Of a stretch of 64,000 nucleotides of DNA, positions 24,376-32,010 are shown in pieces. The notes under the pieces were generated by a model. It saw only the letters and a list, made by a program, of their open reading frames with translations, did not search any database and was not told the DNA's origin. This DNA is from Streptomyces endocoffeicus (GTDB lineage Bacteria; Actinomycetota; Actinomycetes; Streptomycetales; Streptomycetaceae). The stretch's first letter is position 1; every line of letters starts with the position of its first letter. Both the position numbers and the translations under genes were made by a program. The DNA is taken from the NCBI RefSeq assembly GCF_016741935.1, contig NZ_JAERRG010000008.1, positions 186,001 through 250,000 on the forward strand, in the 5' to 3' direction.

Positions 24376-24721
24376 GAGCGAGCGACGAACCGACGGCCTG
24401 GACGTGGCGGCGCTGCAGCGCAGGCTGGCCGCCTTCGCGGCGGCGCGCGACTGGCAGCAGTACCACACCCCGAAGAACCTCGCGGCGGCACTGAGCGTCG
24501 AGGCGTCGGAACTGGTGGAGATCTTCCAGTGGCTGACGCCCGAGCAGTCGGCGCGGGTGATGGAGGAGGAGGGGGAGGCGGGCCGGGTCGAGGACGAGGT
24601 CGCCGATGTGCTGGCGTATCTGCTCCAGTTCTGTGAGGTGCTGGGGATCGACGCGCTCGCGGCGCTCTCGGCGAAGATCGACCGGAACGAGGTGCGGTTT
24701 CCGGTGAACGGGGCGCGCTGA
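24359..24721 (+). CDS. MazG-like nucleotide pyrophosphohydrolase (dCTPase/RS21-C6 type)
   Basis: This 120-residue all-helical protein contains the EXXEX12-28EXXD metal motif of the MazG/all-alpha NTP pyrophosphatase family: ASELVEIFQWL followed by RVEDEVADVLAYLL. These enzymes hydrolyse non-canonical or excess (d)NTPs to NMPs. The phrase WQQYHTPKNLAAALSVEASEL is typical of the single-domain RS21-C6 branch. It starts with GTG inside the 3' end of the ATPase gene, so translation is coupled. The next 366 bases hold only repeats and control elements. Confidence 0.9.
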   Translation: MSESHESERRTDGLDVAALQRRLAAFAAARDWQQYHTPKNLAAALSVEASELVEIFQWLTPEQSARVMEEEGEAGRVEDEVADVLAYLLQFCEVLGIDALAALSAKIDRNEVRFPVNGAR

Positions 24722-24732
24722 CGGCGTACGGG

Positions 24733-24905
24733 GGCTGAGCGCGTACGGAGTGGGAGCTGAGCGCATGCCGGCGCTGAGCGCGTACGGAGGCTGTGCGCGG
24801 CGCCGACGGGGGCCGGCCGCGAACGGGGGCTTTGGCGGTGAATGGGTGATCTCGCGGTGAACGGGTGGCTATGGCGGTGAACGGGGGCCGTGGCGGTGAA
24901 CCGTG
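24733..24905. repeat. Two families of degenerate short repeats in a 366-base intergenic region
   Basis: Copies of gctgagcgcgtacggag start near 24,734, 24,755 and 24,772. Copies of gcggtgaacggg recur near 24,835, 24,854, 24,874 and 24,892, about 19-20 bases apart. No frame through them looks coding. The rest of the gap up to 25,087 holds the AT-richer control region described separately. Confidence 0.7.
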
Positions 24906-24943
24906 ATCTCCGGTGGCGCGCGGGGCTCCGACCCCTTGATCCG

Positions 24944-25045
24944 TCACTCTCCGTAGTGAGAAAGTTATCCACATCGCAACTGTTGTCAACAGATTCCTGA
25001 ATTCCCCTAGCTTTTCGGCCTGTTACTTATCACTCTGGGTAGTGG
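24944..25045 (+). promoter_or_regulatory. Control region with two TCACT-N6-AGTG dyads
   Basis: TCACTctccgtAGTGA (24,944-24,959) and TCACTctgggtAGTGG (25,030-25,045) are two copies of the same dyad 86 bases apart. Between them lie a TTATCCACA (24,965-24,973), the palindrome CTGTTgtcAACAG (24,980-24,992) and a weak TTGTCA / TAGCTT pair with 19-base spacing. The region is clearly less GC-rich than its flanks and precedes the TTA-containing gene at 25,088. Confidence 0.5.
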
Positions 25046-25087
25046 AGGAGTGACGGGCTCGGAAGTCCGTTGAGAGGGGTGCGGGGA

Positions 25088-25573
25088 ATGGACGCGATGC
25101 GGCTGATCGGTGTCACCCGGCACGCCCTGGCGAAGGCCGGGAGCGTGCACGACATCGTGGCCGAAGCCTGGCAGGTGCAAGCGCTGGCCGAAGCGGTCGG
25201 CGGATATTTCGTGGTGAGCGGCCCGGCGGCCGCGCGAGCGGAGGCGCGCGGTCTGTGCGAGGCGGGCGGGCGGGCGCGCGGCGCCCTGTTCCACCCGGCG
25301 CTGCACCACCCCACGTTGCGCGGCGGCGGTTTACGGGCCGCCCAGCTCTCGGAGGTGCGTGATCCGAGGGAGGTGCTGCTGGCACTGGGGGAGCTGCTCG
25401 CGGAGGCGGGCTTCGCGCTGGTCGGAGTCGCCTCCAATACCGAGGAGGAGGCGCTGTACTGGCAGTGCGTGGAGGCGATCGACGCGGCGGACGAGGCCCG
25501 GGACCGGGTGCACGGCATGCTCAGGCACCTCACCTTCCGCGAGTGGGGTGGGGAGTGGGGCGGTGCCGCGTGA
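25088..25573 (+). CDS. Conserved actinobacterial protein of unknown function (DUF6099-like), contains a TTA codon
   Basis: This 161-residue soluble protein starts MDAMRLIGVTRHALAKAGS. I associate this opening, with WQVQALAEAVGGY and EEALYWQCVEAIDAADEARDRV, with a Streptomyces-specific family (DUF6099), but recall is moderate. No catalytic motif is seen; it looks mainly helical. Codon 82 is TTA (25,331-25,333), one of very few in the window, so translation probably depends on the developmentally regulated bldA leucyl-tRNA. Together with the dyad-containing promoter region, this points to growth-phase or developmental control. It ends 18 bases before the F420 oxidoreductase gene. Confidence 0.75.
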   Translation: MDAMRLIGVTRHALAKAGSVHDIVAEAWQVQALAEAVGGYFVVSGPAAARAEARGLCEAGGRARGALFHPALHHPTLRGGGLRAAQLSEVRDPREVLLALGELLAEAGFALVGVASNTEEEALYWQCVEAIDAADEARDRVHGMLRHLTFREWGGEWGGAA

Positions 25574-25591
25574 CGAGGCAGGATGGGTGCC

Positions 25592-26515
25592 ATGGATCTT
25601 CGCATCTTCACCGAGCCCCAGCAGGGGGCGACCTACGACACGCTGCTCACCGTCGCCAAGGCCACCGAGGACCTCGGATTCGACGCCTTCTTCCGGTCCG
25701 ACCACTACCTCCACATGGGAGACGTGGACGGCCTCCCCGGCCCCACCGACGCCTGGATCACCCTGGCCGGGCTGGCCCGCGAGACCCGGCGGATCCGGCT
25801 GGGCACCCTGATGACCGCCGCCACCTTCCGGCTGCCCGGTGTGCTGGCGATCCAGGTCGCGCAGGTCGACCAGATGTCGGGTGGACGAGTCGAGCTGGGC
25901 CTGGGCGCGGGCTGGTTCGAGGAGGAGCACCGGGCCTATGGGATCCCCTTCCCCAAGGAGAAGTTCGCCCGGCTGGAGGAGCAGCTGGCCATCGTCACCG
26001 GGCTGTGGCGGACCCCGGTCGGCGAGACCTTCGGCCACGACGGTGCCCACTACCAGCTGGTGGACTCCCCGGGGCTGCCCAAGCCCGCGCAGAGCAAGGT
26101 GCCGGTGCTGATCGGCGGCCAGGGGGCCACCCGCACCCCGCGGCTGGCCGCGCGGTACGCGGACGAGTTCAATATGCCGTTTGCCTCGCCCGAGGACAGT
26201 GAGCGCCAGTTCGGCCGGGTGCGGGAGGCGGCCGAGGCCGCCGGCCGCAAGGGTGACGACCTGGTGTACTCCAACGCGCTCGTGGCGTGCGTGGGCAAGG
26301 ACGACGCCGAGGTCGCCCGGCGGGCCGCGGCGATCGGCCGGGAGGTCGAGGAGCTGAAGGAGAACGGCCTGGCGGGTACCCCGGCCGAGGTCGTCGAGAA
26401 GATCGGCCGCTATGCGGAGGCCGGCGCCTCCCGGCTCTACCTGCAGATGCTGGACCTGAACGACCTCGACCACCTGGAGCTGATCTCCTCGCAGGTCCAG
26501 GCCCAACTGGGCTGA
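25592..26515 (+). CDS. LLM-class F420-dependent oxidoreductase
   Basis: This 307-residue enzyme has the luciferase-like TIM-barrel fold. Visible marks are an initial strand MDLRIFTEP, the AKATEDLGFDAFFRSDHY helix and strand with its cofactor-pocket His, TRRIRLGTLMTAATFR, QVDQMSGGRVELGLGAGWFEEEH (highly typical of F420-dependent LLM proteins) and IGGQGATRTPRLAARYADEFN. These enzymes transfer hydride from F420H2 to varied substrates; the substrate here cannot be inferred. The start is the ATG at 25,592, the second in-frame ATG, giving the conserved N-terminus. A homocysteine methyltransferase gene follows after 23 bases. Confidence 0.92.
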   Translation: MDLRIFTEPQQGATYDTLLTVAKATEDLGFDAFFRSDHYLHMGDVDGLPGPTDAWITLAGLARETRRIRLGTLMTAATFRLPGVLAIQVAQVDQMSGGRVELGLGAGWFEEEHRAYGIPFPKEKFARLEEQLAIVTGLWRTPVGETFGHDGAHYQLVDSPGLPKPAQSKVPVLIGGQGATRTPRLAARYADEFNMPFASPEDSERQFGRVREAAEAAGRKGDDLVYSNALVACVGKDDAEVARRAAAIGREVEELKENGLAGTPAEVVEKIGRYAEAGASRLYLQMLDLNDLDHLELISSQVQAQLG

Positions 26516-26538
26516 GCGCACCACCAGGAGCACCCGTG

Positions 26539-27492
26539 ATGTCCGTGACCCCCGCCTCAAGCCCCGCCTCCCTGGCCGCCGCGCTGGAGCGCGGACCGCT
26601 CGTCCTCGACGGCGGTCTCTCCAACCAGCTGGAGGCACAGGGCTGCGATCTCTCCGACGAGCTGTGGTCGGCCCGGCTGCTGGCCGACGCCCCGGGGCAG
26701 CTCGAGGCGGCCCACACCGCCTACGCACGGGCGGGCGCGCGGGTGCTCATCACCGGCAGCTATCAGGCCACCTACGAGGGCTTCGCCCACCGGGGCGTGG
26801 GCCACGAAGCGGCCACGGCACTGCTGCGGCGCAGTGTCGAGCTGGCGCGCGCGGGGGCCGAGCGGGCGGCCGCCGAACGGACGGCCGCGGGCGAGCGGGG
26901 CGCGGGGCCGGTGTGGGTCGCCGCCTCCGTCGGCCCTTACGGGGCGATGCTGGCGGACGGCAGCGAGTACCGCGGGCGGTACGGGCTGAGCGTGGCCGAG
27001 CTGGCGCGGTTCCACCGGCCGAGGATCGAGGCCCTCGCCGCGGCCGGTCCCGACGCGCTGGCGCTGGAGACGGTGCCGGACGCCGATGAGGCCGCGGCGC
27101 TGCTGAGCGCCGTCGAGGGATGCGGGGTGCCGGTATGGCTCTCCTACAGCATCGCGGGGGAGACCACCCGGGCCGGGCAGCCGCTGAGGGACGCGTTCGC
27201 CCTGGCCGCGGGGGTCGACCAGGTGATCGCCGTCGGCGTCAACTGCTGTGAGCCGGGCGACGCGGACCGGGCCGTGGAGATCGCGGCCGACACCACAGGC
27301 AAGCCGGTGGTGGTCTATCCGAACAGCGGAGAGGAGTGGGATGCCACGGCACGGAGCTGGCGCGGCCGGGCGACCTTCGACCCGGGGCGGGTGAAGGCAT
27401 GGCGGGACGCGGGGGCACGGCTCATCGGCGGCTGCTGCCGGGTGGGCCCGGAGCGGATCGCGGAGCTGGCGGCGGTGGTGAGAAACCATTAG
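26539..27492 (+). CDS. mmuM: Homocysteine S-methyltransferase
   Basis: This 317-residue enzyme methylates homocysteine to methionine, normally with S-methylmethionine or S-adenosylmethionine as donor. The barrel opens VLDGGLSNQLEAQGCDLSD. Zinc ligands are the Cys in VGVNCCEP and the Cys pair in IGGCCRVGPE. TGSYQATYEGF and YPNSGEEWDA are further family blocks. The start is ATG 26,539 (GTG 26,536 is also in frame) with CCAGGAG upstream. It lies 33 bases before the RNA-repair gene hen1, which uses SAM, though a functional link is not evident. Confidence 0.93.
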   Translation: MSVTPASSPASLAAALERGPLVLDGGLSNQLEAQGCDLSDELWSARLLADAPGQLEAAHTAYARAGARVLITGSYQATYEGFAHRGVGHEAATALLRRSVELARAGAERAAAERTAAGERGAGPVWVAASVGPYGAMLADGSEYRGRYGLSVAELARFHRPRIEALAAAGPDALALETVPDADEAAALLSAVEGCGVPVWLSYSIAGETTRAGQPLRDAFALAAGVDQVIAVGVNCCEPGDADRAVEIAADTTGKPVVVYPNSGEEWDATARSWRGRATFDPGRVKAWRDAGARLIGGCCRVGPERIAELAAVVRNH

Positions 27493-27525
27493 GTGCGGGA
27501 GGACCGCCGGGCGATACTCGGACGG

Positions 27526-29184
27526 GTGTTCTTGACGATAACCACCACCGGCACCGCCGAGCGCCCCGCGACCGACCTCGGGTTTCTGCTGCACAAGCAT
27601 CCCGACAAGGCGCAGCGGTTCTCGACCTCCTACGGCACCGCGCATGTCCTCTACCCCGAGGCGACCGCCGAACGCTGCACCGCGGCGCTGCTGTTGGAAG
27701 TGGACTCCGTGGCGCTGGTGCGGCGGGGCCGCGGCAAGGGCCGGGGCGGCGCCCCCGACTCCGCGCTCGCGCAGTACGTCAACGACCGCCCGTACGCCGC
27801 CTCCTCCCTGCTGGCTGTCGCGCTGAGCGCGGTCTTCTCCAGCGCTCTGCGGGGCCAGTGCAAGGCCCGGCCCGAGCTGCCGGAGCGGGCGCTGCCGCTG
27901 CGGATCGAGGTGCCCGCGCTGCCCGCGCGCGGCGGCGCCGCCCTGGTCGAGCGGCTCTTCGCGCCGCTGGGCTGGGCGGTGACGGCGGAGCCGGTGGCGC
28001 TGGACGAGGAGTTCCCGGCATGGGGCGACTCGCGGTACGTACGGCTGGTGCTGGAGGGCGAGCCGCGGCTGGCCGATGCCCTGCGCCAGTTGTATGTGCT
28101 GCTGCCCGTGCTCGATGACGCCAAGCACTACTGGGTCGCCCCGGACGAGGTCGACAAGCTGTTGCGCTCCGGCGAGGGCTGGCTGGAGAGCCACCCCGAG
28201 CAGCGGCTGATCACCAACCGCTATCTGGCCCGGCGCTGGTCGCTGACGCGCAGCGCGCTGGAGCGGCTGGAGCTGGCGCGGCTCGCCGAGGCCGACGACA
28301 CCGTGGCGGAGGAGATCGACAACGCCGTCGGCGAACCGGCGGCGGCCGAGCCGATGGCGGAGGATGAGGGCGAGGAGGGCGCCGAGGAGCGGCCGGTGCC
28401 ACTGGCGGTCCGGCGGCGGGAGGCGATACTCGACGCCCTGCGCGGGGTCGGGGCGGCCCGGGTGCTCGATCTGGGCTGCGGCCAGGGCCACTTGCTGGGC
28501 GCGCTGCTGAAGGAGGCGCGGTTCACCGAGATCGTGGGCGTCGATGTGTCGATGCGCGCGCTCAACGAGGCGGCGCGGAGGCTGCGGCTGGACCGCCCCG
28601 GCTTCGACACGGCCGCGGCCGAGCGGCAGTCGGCCCGGCTGAAGCTGACCCAGGGCGCGCTCACCTACACCGACTCCCGGCTCGCCGGATATGACGCGGC
28701 GGTGCTCAGCGAGGTGATCGAGCATGTGGATCCGCCCCGGCTGCCCGCCCTCGAGCATGTGGTGTTCGGTGCCGCCCGGCCCAAGGCCGTCGTGGTGACC
28801 ACGCCCAACGTGGAGTACAACGTGCGCTGGGAAACCCTGCCCGCCGGGCGGATGCGCCACGGCGACCACCGCTTCGAGTGGACGCGCGAGGAGTTCCGGG
28901 CCTGGGCGGGACAGGTCGCCGAACGGCACGGCTACGTGGTGGAGTTCCGCCCCGTCGGCCCCGAGGACCCCGAGGTCGGCCCGCCCACCCAGCTGGCGCT
29001 CTTCCGCGTGGCCGCCGGGGGCGGCGACGACGGCACGGACAGCCGGAACGGCGACCGCACCGCCACGACCGCCACGGCCACCGCGACCGGCATGGCCCCC
29101 ACCGCCGCCGCGACCGGTGCGACCGCCACCATGACCACGGCCACGACCACCGCCACGACCACGACGAAGGAGGCGGCAGCATGA
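27526..29184 (+). CDS. hen1: Bacterial Hen1, 3'-terminal RNA ribose 2'-O-methyltransferase
   Basis: This protein of 552 residues, together with Pnkp, repairs cleaved RNAs (tRNA or rRNA cut by ribotoxins), methylating the 2'-OH at the break so that it cannot be cut again. The N-terminal domain (about 1-240, FLTITTTGT to LFAPLGW and on) is the Pnkp-interacting region. The C-terminal methyltransferase has SAM motif VLDLGCGQGHLLGALL, VVGVDVS-like strand and the metal site SEVIEHVDPPRLPALE. I chose GTG 27,526, matching the conserved family N-terminus. The last 45 or so residues are an Ala/Thr/Met low-complexity tail encoded by short repeats (about 29,056-29,170), not part of the fold. The stop overlaps the pnkp start (ATGA). 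Confidence 0.93.
   Translation: MFLTITTTGTAERPATDLGFLLHKHPDKAQRFSTSYGTAHVLYPEATAERCTAALLLEVDSVALVRRGRGKGRGGAPDSALAQYVNDRPYAASSLLAVALSAVFSSALRGQCKARPELPERALPLRIEVPALPARGGAALVERLFAPLGWAVTAEPVALDEEFPAWGDSRYVRLVLEGEPRLADALRQLYVLLPVLDDAKHYWVAPDEVDKLLRSGEGWLESHPEQRLITNRYLARRWSLTRSALERLELARLAEADDTVAEEIDNAVGEPAAAEPMAEDEGEEGAEERPVPLAVRRREAILDALRGVGAARVLDLGCGQGHLLGALLKEARFTEIVGVDVSMRALNEAARRLRLDRPGFDTAAAERQSARLKLTQGALTYTDSRLAGYDAAVLSEVIEHVDPPRLPALEHVVFGAARPKAVVVTTPNVEYNVRWETLPAGRMRHGDHRFEWTREEFRAWAGQVAERHGYVVEFRPVGPEDPEVGPPTQLALFRVAAGGGDDGTDSRNGDRTATTATATATGMAPTAAATGATATMTTATTTATTTTKEAAA
29056..29170 (+). repeat. Degenerate GCC/ACC simple-sequence repeat in the hen1 3' end
   Basis: Alternating gccacc / gcgacc / accacg hexamers encode an Ala-Thr-Met tail beyond the methyltransferase fold. 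Such imperfect microsatellites are prone to length variation between strains. Confidence 0.7.
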
Positions 29185-31799
29185 CCGAGGAGAAGCGCAC
29201 CATCGGGGTGCCCGACCTGTCCCTCGTGGTGCTCGTCGGCACCACCGGCTCCGGCAAGTCCACCTTCGCCCGGCGCCACTTCCTGCCCACCCAGATCGTC
29301 TCCTCCGACGTCTGCCGCGGGCTGGTCGCCGATGACGAGAACGACCAGAGCGCCACCCCCGACGCCTTCGACCTGCTCCACTACATCGTGGGCAAGCGGC
29401 TGGCCGCCGGACGGCTGACCGTCGTCGACGCCACCAACGTCCGCGGCGAGTCCCGCCGCAGCCTGATCGGGCTCGCGCGCGAGCACGACGTCCTGCCCGT
29501 GGCGATCGTCCTCGACGTCCCCGAGGGCGAGTGCGCCCGGCGCAACGCCCAGCGCCCCGACCGCGCCGGAATGCCCGAGCATGTGATCCCCCGCCAGCGC
29601 CGTGAGCTGCGCCGCTCGCTGAAGGCCCTGGAGCGCGAGGGGTTCCGCAAGGTGCACGTCCTGCGCGGCGCCGAGGAGGCCGAGGCCGCGGAGGTCGCGA
29701 CCGAGCGCCGCTACAACGATCTGCGCCATCTCACCGGCCCGTTCGACATCATCGGCGACATCCACGGCTGCCGCTCCGAACTGGAGACCCTGCTGGCCAA
29801 GCTGGGCTACGCCCTGCGCCGCGACGAGCTCGGCCGCCCGGTCGACGCCGCCCACCCCGAGGGCCGTACGGCGGTCTTCGTCGGCGACCTCGTCGACCGC
29901 GGCCCCGACAGCCCCGGGGTGCTGCGCCTGGTGATGGGCATGGTCGCCTCCGGCGCGGCCCTGTGCGTGCCCGGCAACCACGAGAACAAGCTCGGGCGCT
30001 ACCTGAAGGGCCGCAAGGTCCGGGTCACCCATGGCCTCGCCGAGACCGTGGAGCAGCTGGACCGGGAGCACCGTGCGGACCCGGCGTTCGCCGACCGGGT
30101 GCGGGACTTCATCGAGTCGCTGATCAGCCACTACGTACTGGACGGCGGGGCGCTGGTGGTGTGTCACGCCGGGCTGCCCGAGAAGTACCACGGCCGCACC
30201 TCCGGCCGGGTCCGTTCGCACGCGCTGTACGGGGAGACGACCGGGGAGACCGATGAGTTCGGCCTGCCGGTGCGCTATCCGTGGGCCGAGGACTACCGCG
30301 GCCGCGCCGCCGTCGTCTACGGCCACACCCCCACCCCCCGCGCCTCCTGGCTCAACAACACCATCTGCCTGGACACCGGCTGTGTCTTCGGCGGCCGGAT
30401 GACCGCGCTGCGCTGGCCGGAGCGCGAGCTGGTGGACGTTCCGGCCGAGCGGGTCTGGTACGAACCGGTCAAGCCGCTCACCACCGAGGCCCCCGGAGGC
30501 GCCGACGGGCGCCCGCTCGACCTGGGCGACGTACGGGGCCGCCGGATCGTCGAGACCCGCCACATGGGCCGGGTCGCGGTCAAGGAGGAGAACGCGGCGG
30601 CGGCGCTGGAGGTCATGAGCCGTTTCGCGGTCGACCCCCGGCTGCTCGGCTATCTCCCGCCCACCATGGCGCCGACCGCCACCTCCAAGGAGGGGACCGG
30701 CGACGGAGCCGCCGACGGCGGCTTCCTGGAGCATCCGGCGGAGGCGTTCGCCGCCTACCGCGCGGACGGGGTGCGCCAGGTGATCTGCGAGGAGAAGCAC
30801 ATGGGCTCGCGTGCGGTGGCGCTGGTGTGCCGTGACGCGGACATCGCGCGGGAGCGCTTCGGCACGCCGGACGGCGTCTCCGGCTCGATCCACACCCGTA
30901 CCGGACGGCCGTTCTTCGACGACGCCCAGCTCACGGAGACCGTGCTGCGCGGGCTGAGCGGCTGCCTCGACCGCGCCGGGCTGTGGCAGGAGCTGGACAC
31001 CGACTGGCTGCTGCTGGACGCCGAGTTGATGCCGTGGTCGCTCAAGGCCGAGGGGCTGCTGCGCCACCAGTACTCGGCGGTGGGCGCCGCCTCGCGCGCC
31101 GTCTTCCCCGGCGTCCTCGCGGCGCTGGAGGGCGCGGAGGCGCGCGGTGTCGAGGTGTCCGCGCTGCTCGGCAAGGAGCGTGACCGGGCGTCGGACGCGG
31201 CCGCCTTCACCGCTGCCTACCGGCGCTACTGCTGGCCGGTCGACGGGCTGGACGGCATCCGGATGGCGCCGTTCCAGATCCTGGCCGTCCAGGGCCGCAA
31301 CCTCGCCACCGCGCTTCCGCACGACCAGCAGCTCGCCCTGATCGACCGGATGATCGAGGCGGAGAAACCGGCTGCCGACGGCGCCCGGCTGCTGGCCCCC
31401 ACCCGCCGGCTGATCGTCGACACCGAGGACGAGACGTCGGTCGCCGAAGGGGTGCGGTGGTGGCTGGACCTGACGGCCGCGGGCGGCGAGGGCATGGTGG
31501 TCAAGCCGCTCCAGGGCTTCGTCCGCAAGGGCGACGGCCGGCTGGTCCAGCCGGGCGTGAAGTGCCGGGGCCGCGAGTATCTGCGCATCATCTACGGCCC
31601 GGAGTACACCCGCCCGGAGAACCTGGCCCGGCTGCGGGAGCGCCACCTGGGCCACAAGCGGTCACTCGCCCTGCGCGAGTACGCGCTCGGCCTGGAGGCG
31701 CTGGACCGACTGGCGGAGGGCGAGCCCCTGTGGCGCGTCCACGAGGCGGTCTTCGCGGTGCTCGCGCTGGAGTCGGAGCCGGTGGACCCACGGTTGTAG
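29181..31799 (+). CDS. pnkp: Polynucleotide kinase-phosphatase-ligase of the bacterial RNA repair system
   Basis: This 872-residue three-domain enzyme heals and seals RNA breaks. The N-terminal 5'-kinase has the P-loop VGTTGSGKST. The central metallophosphatase has DIIGDIHGC, GDLVDRGPDS, GNHENK and a later GHTP motif, and removes 2',3'-cyclic phosphate. The C-terminal adenylyltransferase has the nucleotidyl-Lys motif EKHMGSR (about 30,790-30,810), with WLLLDAELMPW and EGMVVKP as motifs IIIa and IV. Bacterial Pnkp needs Hen1 to complete ligation, and the two genes overlap by four bases. Length and domain order match the clostridial prototype. Together they form a stress defence against ribotoxins, tRNA anticodon nucleases or colicin-like RNases. 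A hairpin-rich repeat follows. Confidence 0.95.
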   Translation: MTEEKRTIGVPDLSLVVLVGTTGSGKSTFARRHFLPTQIVSSDVCRGLVADDENDQSATPDAFDLLHYIVGKRLAAGRLTVVDATNVRGESRRSLIGLAREHDVLPVAIVLDVPEGECARRNAQRPDRAGMPEHVIPRQRRELRRSLKALEREGFRKVHVLRGAEEAEAAEVATERRYNDLRHLTGPFDIIGDIHGCRSELETLLAKLGYALRRDELGRPVDAAHPEGRTAVFVGDLVDRGPDSPGVLRLVMGMVASGAALCVPGNHENKLGRYLKGRKVRVTHGLAETVEQLDREHRADPAFADRVRDFIESLISHYVLDGGALVVCHAGLPEKYHGRTSGRVRSHALYGETTGETDEFGLPVRYPWAEDYRGRAAVVYGHTPTPRASWLNNTICLDTGCVFGGRMTALRWPERELVDVPAERVWYEPVKPLTTEAPGGADGRPLDLGDVRGRRIVETRHMGRVAVKEENAAAALEVMSRFAVDPRLLGYLPPTMAPTATSKEGTGDGAADGGFLEHPAEAFAAYRADGVRQVICEEKHMGSRAVALVCRDADIARERFGTPDGVSGSIHTRTGRPFFDDAQLTETVLRGLSGCLDRAGLWQELDTDWLLLDAELMPWSLKAEGLLRHQYSAVGAASRAVFPGVLAALEGAEARGVEVSALLGKERDRASDAAAFTAAYRRYCWPVDGLDGIRMAPFQILAVQGRNLATALPHDQQLALIDRMIEAEKPAADGARLLAPTRRLIVDTEDETSVAEGVRWWLDLTAAGGEGMVVKPLQGFVRKGDGRLVQPGVKCRGREYLRIIYGPEYTRPENLARLRERHLGHKRSLALREYALGLEALDRLAEGEPLWRVHEAVFAVLALESEPVDPRL

Positions 31800-31850
31800 G
31801 GGCGACGGTCTGGGGGTGCCCGGCTGGTCTTGGCGCCTGCGGCGGGCTGT

Positions 31851-31970
31851 TCCCCTCCCCGCCCCTTCCCGGCACCTGACGTTATGCGGCTCCGCCGCGT
31901 GGGGGGCTTCGCCCCTGGACCCCGGGGGGCTGGGGCGAAGCCCCAGTATCGGGAAGGGGCGGGGAGGGGA
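31851..31970. repeat. Nested inverted-repeat element between convergent genes
   Basis: An exact 20-base inverted repeat (31,851-31,870 against 31,951-31,970; left arm tcccctccccgcccc, then ttccc) encloses a second one, ggggcttcgcccc against ggggcgaagcccc. This G/C-run architecture is a dispersed intergenic element I recognise from Streptomyces genomes. Lying between the pnkp and glxA-type stops, it probably doubles as a bidirectional terminator. Confidence 0.8.
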
Positions 31971-32010
31971 AAGATCCGCCGGACACCCCGTGGGCCCGGC
32001 GCGCCCCGCG

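Noticed and set aside
24965..24973. TTATCCACA, identical to a consensus DnaA box
   Set aside because: It is a single copy, with no cluster of boxes, no dnaA/dnaN nearby and no AT-rich unwinding element. One match does not support an origin; it may be part of the control region.
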